Positions 39,301-53,700 of a stretch of 64,000 nucleotides of DNA are shown one piece after another; the stretch's first letter is position 1; every line of letters begins with the position of its first letter. Made by a program: the position numbers and the translations under genes. The notes under the pieces are model-generated. The model was not told where the DNA came from. It did not search any database and worked only from the letters and a program-made list of their open reading frames with translations. The stretch comes from Liolophura sinensis. Taxonomy: Eukaryota; Mollusca; Polyplacophora; Chitonida; Chitonidae. Location: NCBI RefSeq assembly GCF_032854445.1, contig NW_027017962.1:250001-314000 (forward strand), written 5' to 3'.

Positions 39301-42300
39301 GTGTGTTATACTGCGGATATTGTGTGTGTTATACTGTGGATATTGTCAGTGTTATACGAGGGGTATTGTGTGTGTGTTGTATTGCGGATATTGTGTGTGT
39401 TATACTGCGGATATTGTGTGTGTTATACTGCGGATATTGTGTGTGTTATACTGCGGATATTGTGTGTGTTATACTGCGGATATTGTCTGTGTTGTATTGC
39501 GGATATTGTGTGTGTTATACTGCGGATACTGTGTGTGTTATATTACGTGTATTGTGTGTGTTATACTGCGGATATTGTGTGTGTTATACTGCGGATATTG
39601 TGTGTGTTATACTGCGGATATTGTGTGTGTTATACTGCGGATGTTGTGTGTGTTATATTACGTGTATTGTGTGTGTTATACTGCGGATATTGTGTGTGTT
39701 ATACTGCGGATATTGTGCGTTATACAAGGGTATTGTGTGTGTTATACTGCGGATATTGTGTGTGATATACGAGAGGTATTGTGTGTGTTATACTACGGAT
39801 ATGGTATATGTTATACTGCGGATATTATGTGTTATACGAGGAGTATTGTTTGTGTTATACAAGGGACCTACTTCATTGTATATCAATTCTAGCTTAAGAA
39901 TACAGAAGCACTACTCACATGCTTCTAGTTTTTGACAGTTTTCATGTCTGTTGTAGATAGTGAACCTATAGATCCAGTATGACTGATCCAGTGTGACGTT
40001 CCAGAACGGATCAGACCTGTTTACTGCCGTGTGAGTACATGGAGTGTTGTCCAGAGTATGACCCTTGACACCATCCACAGCAGCAGTAGAGAGATACCGT
40101 GCATTGCTGTAGTTAGAAGACTGAGCTGTTGGCCTGTACAATGCCACGTTTCCTGAAATACCAAAAAAGAAGAAAACCGTAGCGAACTGTGAAGCGTGTG
40201 TAACTTTAGACAGAAAGTCAGTGCCTGGATCTAATATTCCATAGCTTTTTTATCTAGTGCTGTTTCAATGAGACGCCTTCCCGAAGGCATGTAAGCCGCT
40301 CATGTAAAGTTTGACAAGTACATATGTGTAAAGCTTGACTGTGTGTAAGGTATGACCGTTATCTACATGTACATGTGTAAAGCCTGACCGGCATCTACAT
40401 GTGTAATGTCTAACCGGTACCTAAATGTGTATAGCTTGACTGGTGCCTATGTGTAAAGTATCACCGGTATCTACGTGAAAGTATGGCCGATATTTACATG
40501 TGTAAAGCTTGACTGGTATCTATGTGTAGAGTTTGAGATGTACCCCTGTGTGTGAAGTGTAACTGGTATGTACGTTTAAAGCTTGACCGGTATCTATTTG
40601 TAAAGTTTGACTGGCATCTGTGTGTAAAATTTGACTAATAGCTATGTGTAAAGTATGACCGGTATCTATACGTAAAGATTCACCGGCATCTATGTGCAAA
40701 TATAAGCATCATGTCCGAGATTCGTATACCATTCGTAATCCGTAAAGAGCGTTCCAAGTCAATAATCGCAAAATCCATTTCCAAAACAACGTTTAACACT
40801 AGCTCCCAAAGACAAAAGGTATGTAAAAAATAATACAAATAGGAAATAAAGCCGGTAGCACACAAGCGAGAAGCGGTCATCAGTTTTCAATGATGCCGGG
40901 CAGACAGTGGATATTCTAGGCATGAATTCCATATCAAAGTTCAAATTCGTAGTCCATGAATGAGTTCCAGGTCAGATAACAATGAAACAAGGTATCTCAG
41001 TGGCGCTTTGACTGCAACTGTTCATAAAGGCATCATGCAGATGTAATGAGCATGGCTACCTTTACGGACCCTAGCCCCAGGTTAAGCGGTTTTAGATACA
41101 GTTCGAAAATGACGAGAGTTACAGACCTTAACCGAACAGATTGTGATTCAAAGGTAACGGACGATTACGTCTTTCCCGTTAATACGTAAAGATCTCATAC
41201 TACAAGAGGCGCCATCGAGATAGACACTCAGTAACCAGCGCCATCTATGTTGATAAATACAATGTATGCGATAGATATGTACCTAAGGATAATAGCGCCG
41301 TCTATGAGGTTGATCACAATGCAGATCGCCAGAGATTCTGAACGCTCTGTCCATACCTTCCAACGAGAGTGTTATACTCATTGTAAAATTTGAGAAACTT
41401 AGAATGAAGGCGTTTGATGGAGTATCCTTGACAAACTAGTTTTTGAACTAACAACTTATGACGCAGTCATCACAATTTACGCAAGATCTGACAAATCCGA
41501 CAAACTTCCTTTTGTCGTAAAGGCGGTGTGAAAGGAGACCTTGTTCGTCTTTGTATAGACATAGATCCAAATAAGATGTAGCATCAGGCTATCTGTTGTC
41601 TCCTTTAAATCCAATGAAGGCAGATAGATTTCCTTCACTGCTTCACCGCTACAGCAAAGACTGACCGGCATCTGTGTGTAATTCATTGATTTGATTAATG
41701 TTTTACGCCGTACTCAAGAATATTTCACTTATATGACGACGCCCAGCATTATGATGGGAGGAAACTAGGCAGAGCCCGGGGTACACCTACGACTATCCGG
41801 TTGCTGTCAGACTTTCCCACTTACGGCCAGAGAGGAAGCCAGAATGAGCGGGACCTGAACTCAGAGCAACCGCACATATATCTGTAAAGTTTGACTGGTA
41901 GCTGTATGTAAAGAATGACCGGTAGCAATACGTAAAGTTTGTCCGGCATCAATGTGTAAAGTTTGACTGGTACCTATGTGTAACGTATGACCGGTAGCTA
42001 TGTGTAAAGTATGGCCGATATCTGCACGTGTAAAGCTTGACTGGTATCTATGTGTAAAGTATAACCGGTGTCAAAAGGCCCAAGTTAAATTTGACAAATA
42101 TAGGTGTCATTGTAAAATGTGTAAAACGTGGCCGGTATCTATGAGTAACGTGTAACCTGTATGCGTATTTGAATCATGACACGTACATACTTATGTGCAA
42201 ATTGTGACAGAAATCTACACTTCACATGAATCGGTATGTATGTGCAAAACGTGACAGGTGACTTTAAAGTTTAACGGATATCTATACAAGTGGAACTTGA

Positions 42301-45300
42301 CCAGTGTGTACGGGTAAAGCGCGGTTAGTGTAAAATTTTATGTGGATTTTTGTAATGTAAAAAGTGTGACCGTTATTTATGGGTATCGCATGACATAAAT
42401 CTTTTAGAAGAAGGGGTAACTGGTTTTACGTGTGAAGTTTAATCATTATAAATGTGTAGAGCGTGACGCATATTTATGTGTAAAATATGCCCAGTATCTC
42501 TCTGTCTACAAAGTACGTGTAAAGTGAGACAAGATTAAATGTGTAAAAACAAATATTTGCATGTGGAATGTAAAGGCTAGCAACGTGTAAAGTGTGACCA
42601 GTATCTCTGTGTAAAGTGTGCCCGGTATCTCTGTGTAAAGTTTGACCGGTATCTGTGTGTAAACTTTGGCCGGTACCTCTGTGTCGACAAAGTACGTGTA
42701 AAGTGAGACAAGATTATATGTGTAAAAATAAGTATCTGTGTGTGGAATGCGACGGCTAGCTATGTGTAGAGTATCTTGTTTATGTGTAAAGTGACCAGTA
42801 TCTCTGTGTAAAGTGTTATCACTATCTTGTGTAAAATGTTGCCGATATCGGATGTGTACCTGTAAAGTAGGATCGGTGTTCATGTGTAAAGTGTGACGGA
42901 TATGTACCTGTAAATGGGGATGAACATTCATGTGTAAAGTGTGATGGATATATATCGGTAAATTGGGACGAGTGTCCATGTGTAAAGTGTGACGGATATG
43001 TACCTGTAAATGGGGATGAACATTCATGTGTAAAGTGTGACGGATATGTACCTGTAAATTGGGATGAACATTCATATGTAAAGTGTGACGGATATGTACC
43101 TGTAATTTGGGATGAGCATTCTTGTGTAAAGTGTGACCGATATGTACCTGTAAATTGGGATGAGCATTCTTGTGTAAAGTGTGACGGATATGTACCTGTA
43201 AATTGGGATGAACATTCTTGTGTAAAGTGTGACGGATATGTACCTGTAATTTGGGATGAGCATTCTTGTGTAAAGTGTGCCGGATATGTACCTGTAATTT
43301 GGGATGAGCATTCTTGTGTAAAGTGTGACGGATATGTACCTGTAATTTGGGATGAGCATTCTTGTGTAAAGTGTGACGGATATGTACCTGTAATTTGGGA
43401 TGAGCATTCTTGTGTAAAGTGTGACGGATATGTACCTGTAATTTGGGATGAGCATTCTTGTGTAAAGTGTGACGGATATGTACCTGTAAATTGGGATGAA
43501 CATTCTTGTGTAAAGTGTGACGGATATGTACCTGTAATTTGGGATGAGCATTCACATGTAAAGTGTGACGGATATGTACCTGTAAATTGGGATGAACATT
43601 CTTGTGTAAAGTGTGACGGATACTTATCTGTAAATTGGGATGAGCATTTTTGTGTAAAGTGTGACCGGTTTGTACCTGTAAATCATGATGAGCATTTTTG
43701 TGTAAAGTGTGAAGGATATGTACCTGTAAATTGGGATGAGCATTCTTGTGTAAAGTGTGACGGATATGTAGCTAAATTGGGATGAGCACTCATGTGTATG
43801 GTGTAAACGCTATATCTCTGTAAAGTGTTTTCTCTCAGTATAGGCTTAAGTTTAAAGAATCACTAGTATCCATGTGTAAAATGTGAAAAGCTTTTTTGTA
43901 GTAACCGCTGACTATGTGTGACTGGAACTTTACTGATACATCTCTGTGCAGTTTAGTAACTATGACTGTGTATAGAAATGCGAACCGTTTAAACGTTTAA
44001 AGTGAGATGAATTCGTGTGTATAGAGGGTGACAGGTAAATGTGTGTAAGGTATGACAGGTATTCACGTGACAAATGTCAGGAGAGTCTATCTGCAATGTG
44101 TGACCTGTACCTGTGTGTAAATTGTGAGCTGTATGCTCCTGTACATTTTTGGTGCATAGTTGCGGTGTCAACGTGGAAATGAGTAAGTGGAGGCTAACTT
44201 ACGTCGGTGACAAGAGGGTCCGTCCTGGCCATCAGGGCATGCTGAGGGAGATAAAAGAGGTAGAGACATTGGGAGGAAATTAAGTGTTTCTGTATAACTT
44301 ATTCTGAACACATGTGGGGACCACGTCATTAAGGGCGTTTCTGTACAGCCTAATCAGCTGCACGAACGTTTTTTTTATATATAAAGAAACTGTCTGGAGC
44401 GTCATTTTTATTGATTGATCCGCTCAGGGTGTCGCTCTCGCTGTCTGACCCTCCTAGGATATCACCTTCGCCGACTGATCCACCCAGGGCGTCATTCTCG
44501 CTTACTGATCCGCCCAATCTCGCTTACTTATCGGCCCAGGGCGTTACTCTCGCTTAATGATCGGCCCAGGGCGTCACTCTCGCTGTCTGATCCGCCTAGG
44601 GTATCACCTTTGCCGACTGATCGGCCCAGGGCGTCACTCTCGCTGTCTAATCTGCCCAGGGTGTCACTCTCGTTGTCTGATCCGCCCACGACGTCTTTCA
44701 TGCTGACTGATTCGCTCATAACATCTTTCATGCTGACTAACCTGCCCAGGGTGTCATTCTCGTTGTCTGATCCGCCCAGGACGTCTTTCATGCTGACTGA
44801 TTCGCCTATAACATCTTTCATGCTGACTAATCTGCCCAGGGAGTCATTCTCGTTGTCTGATCCGCCCACAGTTCAAGAAGGATGTCACCCTCACTGGCTG
44901 ATCCGACATGGTGTTACTCTCTCTCTTTGGTTGATACGCCAAGAGCGTCACTGTCGTTGACTGGTCCACTAAGTGCATCACTTTCGCTGGTATTTCTGGT
45001 CAGTTCATTATAATTTTCCAGCCCGAGATGAATCTCCAAACAATGTTGAAGCATTGCATTAATTTCCTTTACTGCATTCCCAATGTTCATAGCAAATCAG
45101 GAGTATGGTTCCAATCAAAGGCCAGAAAAGAACACAACCTATACCCACCCGACCATTCTTACAGTGCAGACACACATGTACCATACGTCCATTAGCAGGG
45201 GGCACAATCTGCACCCACCAGACCACACTTACAGTGCAGACACACATGTACCGCACATCCGCTAGCAGGAAGCACAATCTGCACCCACCAGACCACACTT

Positions 45301-47679
45301 ACAGTGCAGACACACATATACCGCACATCTGCCAGCAGGAAGCACAATCTGCACCCACCGTACAACACTTACAGTGCAGACACAGATGTACCGCATGTCC
45401 TCCAGCAGGAAGCAAAATCTGCACCCCTCCCCCCCAAATAACACTTACAGTGCAGACACACATGTACCGCACGTCCGCCACGAGGAAGCACAATCTGCAC
45501 CCACCAGACCACACTTACAGTGCAGACACAAAAGTACCGCACATCCGCTAGCAGGAAGCACAATCTGCACCCACCAGACCACACTTACAGTGCAGACACA
45601 CATATACCGCACATCTGCCAGCAGAAAGCACAATCTGCACCCACCGTACAACACTTACAGTGCAAACACACAAGTACCGCACATCTGCCAGCAGGATGCA
45701 CAATCTGCACCCACCAGACCACACATACAGTGCAGACACACATGTACCGCAGGCCCACCAGCAGGAAGCACAATCTGCACCCACCATATAACACTTACAG
45801 TGCAGACACACATGTACCGCACATCTGCCAGCAAGAAGCACAATCTGCACCCACCAGACCACACTTACACTGCAGGCACAAATGTACCGCACGTCCGCCA
45901 GCAAGAAGCACAATCTGCACCCACCATATAACATTTACAGTGCACACACACATGTACCACACATCTGCCAGCAATAAGCCCAATCTACACCCACCAGACC
46001 ACACTTACAGTCTAGGCACACATTTACCGCACATCTGCCAGCAAGAAGCACAATCTGCACCCACCCGATCACACTTACAGTGCAGACACACATGTACCAC
46101 ACATCTGCCAGCAGGAAGCACACTCTGCACCCACCAGACCACACTTACAGTGCAGACACACATGTACCACACATCTGCCAGCAGGAAGCACACTCTGCAC
46201 CCACCAGATCACACTTACAGTGCAGACACACATGTACGGCACGTCCTCCAGTAGGAAGCACACTCTGCACTCACCCGACCATTCTGAAAGTGCAGACACA
46301 CTTGCACCGCACGCCTACCAACAGGAAGCACAATCTACACCCACCAGACCACACTTACATATACCGCAAATCTTATAGCAGGAGGCACAATCTGCACCCA
46401 CCAGACCACACTTACAGTGCAGACACACATGTACCGCACGCCCACCAGCAGGAGGCACAATCTGCACCCACCAGACCACACTTACAGTGCAGACACACAT
46501 GTACCGCACGCCCACCAGCAGGGGGCACAATCTGCACCCACCAGACCACACTTACAGTGCAGACACACATGTAGCGCACGTCCGCCAGCAGGAAGGACAG
46601 TCTGCACCCACCAGACCACACTTACAGTGCAGACACACATGTACTGCATGCCCACCAGCAGGGGGCACAATCTGCATCCACCAGGCCATCCTGAAAGTGC
46701 AGACACACATGTACCGCCAAGAAGGAAGCACAATTAGAAAAGATAGAGATATGTATTGAACAGCCAGTCGCGATCGGTGTTTAGCATGATGAAATGTGAA
46801 CTAATATGGTCTCAATCGGCACTCGAAATGATGAAATGTACAGTGACAGAAGCATAAAAGTGACACTGAAAAGGAATCGGACTCTTGAACATAGTTCTTC
46901 GCTCCATGGAGTGACCTTTATGGATTTCATTTTACCATTGTGGATTTTAGGGAAAACCAACTGACAGAACCAACATCAAAGTTTAAGCGTCTTCAGCTAA
47001 AGGCCCTTATCTGCCATTAAATCTTTTTTTCTCTGTTTTTGAGTAATACTTATTAGCTAAACAACAACTAGAATATAATATTAGAGTAGATTAGATAAAT
47101 TTATTACGTTACATGTAAATAAATTTATCAAGCTCATCATGTGTGTGTTGTTAGATGATATTTCTACTTAGATAGATAGATAGAGCTTTGGAGGTCGGAC
47201 GTGTTGTCAGATCGCTCCATCTGTCAGACTTCATTTCTCTGAATTTCCAGTGATTTCTTGTGTGTTTGTGATACTCACAGATTTCTCTTGTCACGAGCTA
47301 TCCATTGAGATAGTTTGTAGTCAGAAATTCTATATTTTTGACTAATTTTTTGACGTTTTGGTGTTTGGCCAGCGTGGCCGGTGGGCCAGCCCGCGCGGCT
47401 TGGCTCAGGCACCAGTTGTCGTGGTCTGTGTTGGAGGCCTATACAGGTTACAGCATAGGACAGTGAACAAGGTCAGCTTGCCCGGTCGAGCGCCATTCAT
47501 CCCGGGCTAGCAGGGCACACAAAGGCTTTTGTGAATAACAGGCAGCAAATTCGTGCACTCTTGCACGAAGTTTATTGGCCACTGTTCATTGATCAGTGAA
47601 GGGGTTGAGCACACAGTGCAGTACCTGACTGGCTGCCAACACAGTTGGACGTGTCAGCCGGGTAGCGCCTTTGGGCGAG

Positions 47680-47718
<39 letters not shown>

Positions 47719-50700
47719 AACCACCACCAGAATGGCTTTCCGGATTAAAAGGCCTCTTAGCCTTAAATTGCGGATTAAAGGCAATATAAAAGCCATTGAA
47801 GTTTTCCATGGGTTGCAGGAACGCATCGGCAGCGGACCCAAAGTGTTGAGGGGTTTGGTCCACGTTACTGGCGATCTGTGGAATGTCACTGTTGCCAATG
47901 AGGAGGTCAAGCAAAAACTGCTTAATGAAGATCTGGTGCTTAATGGGGTAAACTGTCCGGTTTATGAAGTTGAGCAATCCAGAACTTTGGTTAAGGTGAA
48001 GAGCCCCTATGAGATTCCGGATGAACGGATAGGGGCTGCTCTCAAACAGTTTGGAACGGTGCACTCTGTCGAACGAGAATGCTACCTGTTCGACAGAACC
48101 TTGCAAAATGGGGTTAGGAGAATATGGATGAGCAACATTTCGTCCACCATTCCTGAAGCCATATGGGTGGGAGCATCTTTTCGGTTACCAGTCTGGTACA
48201 GAGGGCAGGTGCGAGCTTGTCACCTGTGCCAGGCGACAGACCACCTCAAAAATGACTGCCCGCTGAGAAACAAATGTTTGATTTGCAAGCAAGAAGGTCA
48301 TTTTCAAAAGAATTGTCCTCAAGATCTGGACACTGAGAGTAGCGACAATGGGACAAGTAGTGGAGATGAAGATGACATCGCAGTTGCGATGGATAATAGT
48401 GGTAATAAGGACGACGAGGATATGAATAATGATGATCATGACAATGAGCAGGGAGATAATGACAGAAAGGATGACAGTGATGATGACATGGATGATAGTA
48501 ATGAGGCTGAGGATGATTGTGAAATGGTGAATGGGGATACGAATGGTGGACATGAGAGTAGCAATGATGTAGTGGGTAATGATGATAAAAATGAGGTGAA
48601 TGAGGCAGAGGACGGGAATGATGAAGATGCTATGGATAATGGTAAGGATGGGCTGGAGGGTGGTAGCAATGAAGAGGGTAAAGAGGAGGAAAATGATGTG
48701 AACAAAAATGCAGATGATGGTATTTCATCAGTTTCTAGCCAGGTCAAACAGGAGGAAGTATCGTTGCGTTTCACTGAACCGTTGGTTCCGTACAGCTCGA
48801 CCGGTCAGTCTCCCGAGCAAGACTCTTCACAAGACTTGTGGAGTCAGTCATTTACCTTTTCCCAGCCAGTTGCAAAACAAGATATAAATGAGTCCTTATG
48901 GAGCACCGCTTCAGAGGCCATTTTTGTAGACACCTCAAAAGACCAAGTTAGCGGCATTGAAGCCTCTGGATCGGTTATCCCCATGGACGACACGACGTCG
49001 GAAATGGAGGATTCCGTTCCGGGAGAAGACCTAGACGAGTCAATGCCGGCATACGCTAACGATCAAGGCGAGGTTTTAGTCCCTGTCTCCACTTCTTTAG
49101 GAGTCCATTATCGGACCATGCGCCGCGACTCAAAAATTGAGAAAGTCAGGAAACAGAGGAAAGTCATTTACCTGTCCCAGGAGGACTTTGCTGCACGCAA
49201 GGCTGCCCTGTACAAGAAGTCGAGAAAAACAAAACTTAAATAGATCCATAATGGCTCTGAATGTTGTCTCACTAAATTGTCAGGGTTTGCTTTCGGACTG
49301 GAAGCAATTTTCCCTTGGCCATACCTTCAGGTCATTAAAAGCAGATGTTGCTTTTCTACAAGAGACGCATTTTACTGACGTCAATGACGTAACCCGGTTT
49401 GAAACAGCTGTGAAAGGGAAAGTTTTTTCCTCTTCCGGCTCGAATCATAGAGCGGGCACGGCTATTGTGTTTCTTGCTTCTTTCCTCGCCTCGGGGACCA
49501 TAGTGTCATCTGTCACTGATCCCGGTGGTCGTTGGGTCAAGGTTGAGGCGGAGTATTCAGGCTTTGATTTTACGTTTGTCGCCGTACATGCACCAACATA
49601 TGTTCCTGACCGTCGTCGGTTTTTCCAAGGTCTAGAAAGAGTTTTGGGTGATTCAAACACCAACGTCTTCCTGGCCGGAGATTTCAATTGCGTCTTAAAT
49701 CCTCTAATAGATAGGCGAAGCACGGCCGCGGTAGCTTCTGATTCGTCTATCGCTCCCTTGGCAACTTTGATTAAAACATATTCTCTGTCGGATACTTTTA
49801 GGTTCCTTCATCCTGATGCCCATGAATACACTTGGACGTCGCCAACTGGTGCGCACTCTTCGCGTCTGGATAGAGTGTATTGTAGCAAGGATCTCCTTGG
49901 ACATCTGGTCCATGCAGGTCATGAACCCACTGCCATGTCTGATCACAGCCAAATTTGATTCAGGGGACTGGGTAGAGAAAGGTCCGGGGTTCTGGAAGCT
50001 CAACGTCAGCCTTTTGAATGACGAAGAGTTTCACAAGAACATGCGAGATTATTTTGCCGCTTGGATGTCAGAGAGGGATTCTTTTAGGTCTGCTGCTGAA
50101 TTCTGGGAGGAGGGCAAATCTGGGCTTAAGCGGGTGGCACTGTCGTACAGTAAAGCTAGGGCACGTCGCCGTAAACGGGCTCAACGTAAACTCCTAAAGG
50201 ATTACAACAAGGTCTCTAAAAGAGTTAGTGATGGGGAGACCCATCTAGTTGACCTGTTGGAAGGTCTAAAACGTAAAGTGCGGGCTGGTGAGCAACAGGC
50301 TTATAAAGCAGCCGCCGTTCGTGCCAGAGTCAAGTGGCAGGTGGAAGGCGAGAACCCCACTCGCTATTTCTGTTCTTTGGAGAAGTCGCGTGCTACAGAA
50401 AAACTTATCCGCGAAGTAGCAACTCCTGATGGCCGTTCAGTCCGGTCCACCGAGGATTTATTGCAAGCCACATGCGATTTCTACCAGAGCCTCTTCACCT
50501 CAGAGGGAGTTGAGAGAAATTGCATGGAGGAGTTGATCTCCCAGATCTCCCAGATCTTGCCTCCTCAGGAGGCCGCGATTTGTGAACAGCCGTTCACTTT
50601 GGAAGAGCTGCACTCTGCAGCAAAATCAATGACGCTGAACAAGTCCCCAGGTATCGATGGTCTTCCAGTCGAACTGTATTTGGCTTTCTGGGATGTGCTA

Positions 50701-53700
50701 GGCCCTATCCTGCTGGACGTTGCCAACGACGCTTTTGAGCAGGGTGAGTTAACCAATTCAATGCAGCAGGCTCTTGTCAGGCTCGTTCACAAGCGGGGGC
50801 CAAAAGAGGACCTGCGGAATTGGAGGCCGATTTCACTCTTGTGTGCCGATTATAAGATCATCACGAAGGCGCTAACCCGCAGACTTGGATCCGTGATGGG
50901 CCTTGTTGTTCACAGTGATCAGACCTGTTCTGTGCCAGGGAGGTCAATCCTCACCAATAGCTTCATTGTTCGGGACCTTATAGAGCTGGTCGAAGACGAG
51001 GATATCGAGGCGGCAATCATAAGCCTTGATAACGAGAAGGCTTTTGATCGTTTGGAATGGGCTTTTATGCACAAAGTGTTGGAGCGGATGGGGTTCGGGC
51101 CTGTTTTTTGTAAATGGATCCGGCTTCTTTACAAGTCTCCTGTAAGTCGTGTAATGGTGAATGGTTTTATAGGTGACCCTGTTCTCCTCGAGCGTGGAGT
51201 TCGCCAGGGCTGTCCTCTGTCTCCCCTGCTTTACGTTCTGGCCGCAGAGGTTCTTGGGGTGGTTGCGAGGTCTTCTGACATGAAGGGAGTGAGAGTCCCT
51301 GATGTCGAAGAACCGATCAAAATCTCCCAGTATGCCGACGACGCATCTCTCTTCGTTGGAGATGATGAAGACTTCCACATTGCTGAGGCGATCTTGAACA
51401 AGTACCAGAAAGCATCTGGCTGCAAAGTCAACAGATCCAAGTCAAAAGGGTTATTCTTGGGTGCTTGGAGGGGTCGTGCTGATACTCCTTTGGGTATTGA
51501 ATGGTCACAAGATCACGTCAAACTCTTGGGGGTAAAACAAGGTGCAAAAAACGCGGCTTCTGTTAACTGGAATGACCGCATCCAGAAGGTCGGCAGCACC
51601 CTCAAGGGGTGGAGCAAGAGAGGACTAAGCATTGTTGGGCGAGTCCTTGTGTTAAACTTGCTGGCAATGTCGAAATTGTGGTATGTTGCCTCAGTTTTTG
51701 ACTTGCCGGCGGATAAGGAGAACACATTAGTTGGGATGTGTCGGGATTTTTTGTGGAAGAGTAAAAAGCCTCTGGTCTCTTCCAAAGTTTGTACCCTCCC
51801 CAAGGCAAGTGGAGGTCTAGGCCTCGTAGATATCCCCAAGAAGGTTCAGTCCTTAAAGCTGGCTTTTTTGGAGCGGCTTATGTTGAGTTCGTCTCGGTGG
51901 GCTCAGGTAGGCCGGAGGCTTGTGGCGTCGAAAAGTGAACCCCACGCTGTGGTTGATTTTTTCCGGCTGCTTAAAGCTCCAACGCGTTTCAGTTCTCTCC
52001 CTCGGTGGTACTTCGACCATCTGAAAACCTTCTTTAAGCTGAAACGGACTGAGGCTGATCCGGTTTCGTGGCAGGAAGCTCTGGATCAGCCTTTGTATGG
52101 AAATCCTCTAATTTTAGGAGAGGGTGGAAGACCTTTGATGCCTGGTAAGACGGCCACGCCCAGTTTCCGGCGATTGTCGGATATTGTGGATGGAGGCACC
52201 AGAGTGTGGCTGGTCTTGGAGTCGGTCAATTGGCGTCACCTAGCAGCTGTGCGAAGGGCAATACCGAAGGCATGGTTCAATCTGCCGGATACTGTCACGA
52301 ATCCCAGCCGGACGAGGTATCAGGTTAACCAACAGGACCTTTCTCAGCTTTCCTCCAGGAGATGGTATCAGATCCTTCTGGTGGACAACGACGTAACCCC
52401 TGCCGGAGTCCAGAAGTGGCAACAGTTGGGTTCGGTGCCATCGTCCTGGAGGAACTTGTTTTTATCGCTCTGGAAGTCTGGGGTAGACAACCGAGTTAAG
52501 GAGGCAGTTTGGCTGCTGTGGCACAGACAATGGTGGGTCGGGCATAAGTTAGTCCGAGCAGGACTGTCTGCATCTGCCGACTGTCCTTTGTGCTCGTCTC
52601 AGGACGAGACCGTAGAACACCTTGTGTGGCATTGCCCGGTTGCGTCCAGCATGTGGCAGATGTTGGAACGGACGATTGGGCGCGTCCTTGGACGAGGGTT
52701 CTCGTTCAGCCTGGAAGATGTTTTGTGGGGGGACTTGAGACAAGTGCCGCCTTCATTGAAACCGGTCGTCAGAGATCAGGTGTTTCTTTGTATCTGGTCA
52801 ATTTGGAGGCACCGGTGCTACGTGATAGCACACAATCACGTGATCGACCATCTTAAGGTGGTGCCCAGCCTTTTCCACAGAGACCTGCAGTACCACTTGC
52901 TGACTGTTTTTGAACGGCATCGCAGGCTAGGAAAGTTGGCGACATTCAATACCACCTGGTGTCGCAATTCTATTCTTTGCGTTCTGCGGAACGGCAGGCC
53001 CGTTGTCCAATTTTAATCTGGCAATTGTTCGTGACCTGGTGTCATAACTTCACGTTTTCAGCAGTTCCGCCTATTCTGAGGCGGAGGTTTTACTGTTAAT
53101 TTTAATGGATATTTGTTTCTTGTGTCTGTCCTGGCTCTATCTGTCTGCCGGTTGTGACGTTTTAGTCATATAATGATGGGCTGGTCCTGTCAGTAAGGAT
53201 GTAGGTATGTTTTACATACTGCGGACAGATTTGGTTCTGTTTTCCCACAGCCTAGATTGCTGTGGTGTACAAAAAAAAAAAAAAAAAGATAGATAGATAA
53301 GTTAGTGATCTGCTTTTGTTTTATTTCCGTTAGTATGCTAGACATTCAGAGTTTTTGGCTCTAGTGGATATATGCAGAGAACCCAATTTGTCTTTATTCT
53401 GCCATTATTCAAATGAAGCACAAAGGAATATGTCATCTTGTAAATGATCTGTATCGTACCTACACATTTTGTCCCCGCGGTGTCACACCTGAGGCAGTCT
53501 GTAGCCGTCACACACTGTCTGTCACACTTCTCACCGTACCAGCCGTGTTCACATACTATCATTTTCAGAATAGAAGTAATGCAAACGTGAGATAAATAAA
53601 CAGGTAAAATCAAAACAAAAGAATAACCGATATTTAGCTCTATAATTTGATCAAACGCTGAATGAGGACATGCCGCAATTTCAGGTACACGGACGTAAAT

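Larger units (their letters stand above)
47184..53287 (+). mobile_element. Tx1/L1-type LINE, full length, inactive
   Basis: An element of about 6.1 kb: 5' UTR with a T36 tract, ORF1, ORF2, short 3' UTR and A17 tail. It is flanked on both sides by the same GATA repeat (GATAGATAGATA at 47171-47182 and 53288-53299), either the target duplication or a targeted microsatellite. Orientation is opposite to the receptor gene in whose intron it lies. The RT sequence (S-P-G-I-D-G-L-P-V-E, L-D-N-E-K-A-F-D-R, R-G-V-R-Q-G-C-P-L-S-P) is of the Tx1 branch of the L1 group. ORF2 is frameshifted. Confidence 0.9.

Noticed and set aside
39046-39935. Three overlapping long plus-strand frames rich in Cys, Tyr, Val
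   Set aside because: They are translations of a 23-bp array in all three frames; no start context, family or splice support. The same applies to 58033-59018.
42506-43555. 349-codon minus-strand frame with a 16-residue His-rich repeat
   Set aside because: The 48-bp array period is a multiple of three, so the frame stays open by arithmetic; the neighbouring frame is open too.
44415-44960. 181-codon plus frame and 113-codon minus frame with Ser/Asp-Gly repeats
   Set aside because: 30-bp minisatellite; both strands open, no splice phase match to the receptor.
45105-46759. Many overlapping frames on both strands in the 70-bp array
   Set aside because: Repeat artefact: every frame is open and none has coding features beyond repetition.
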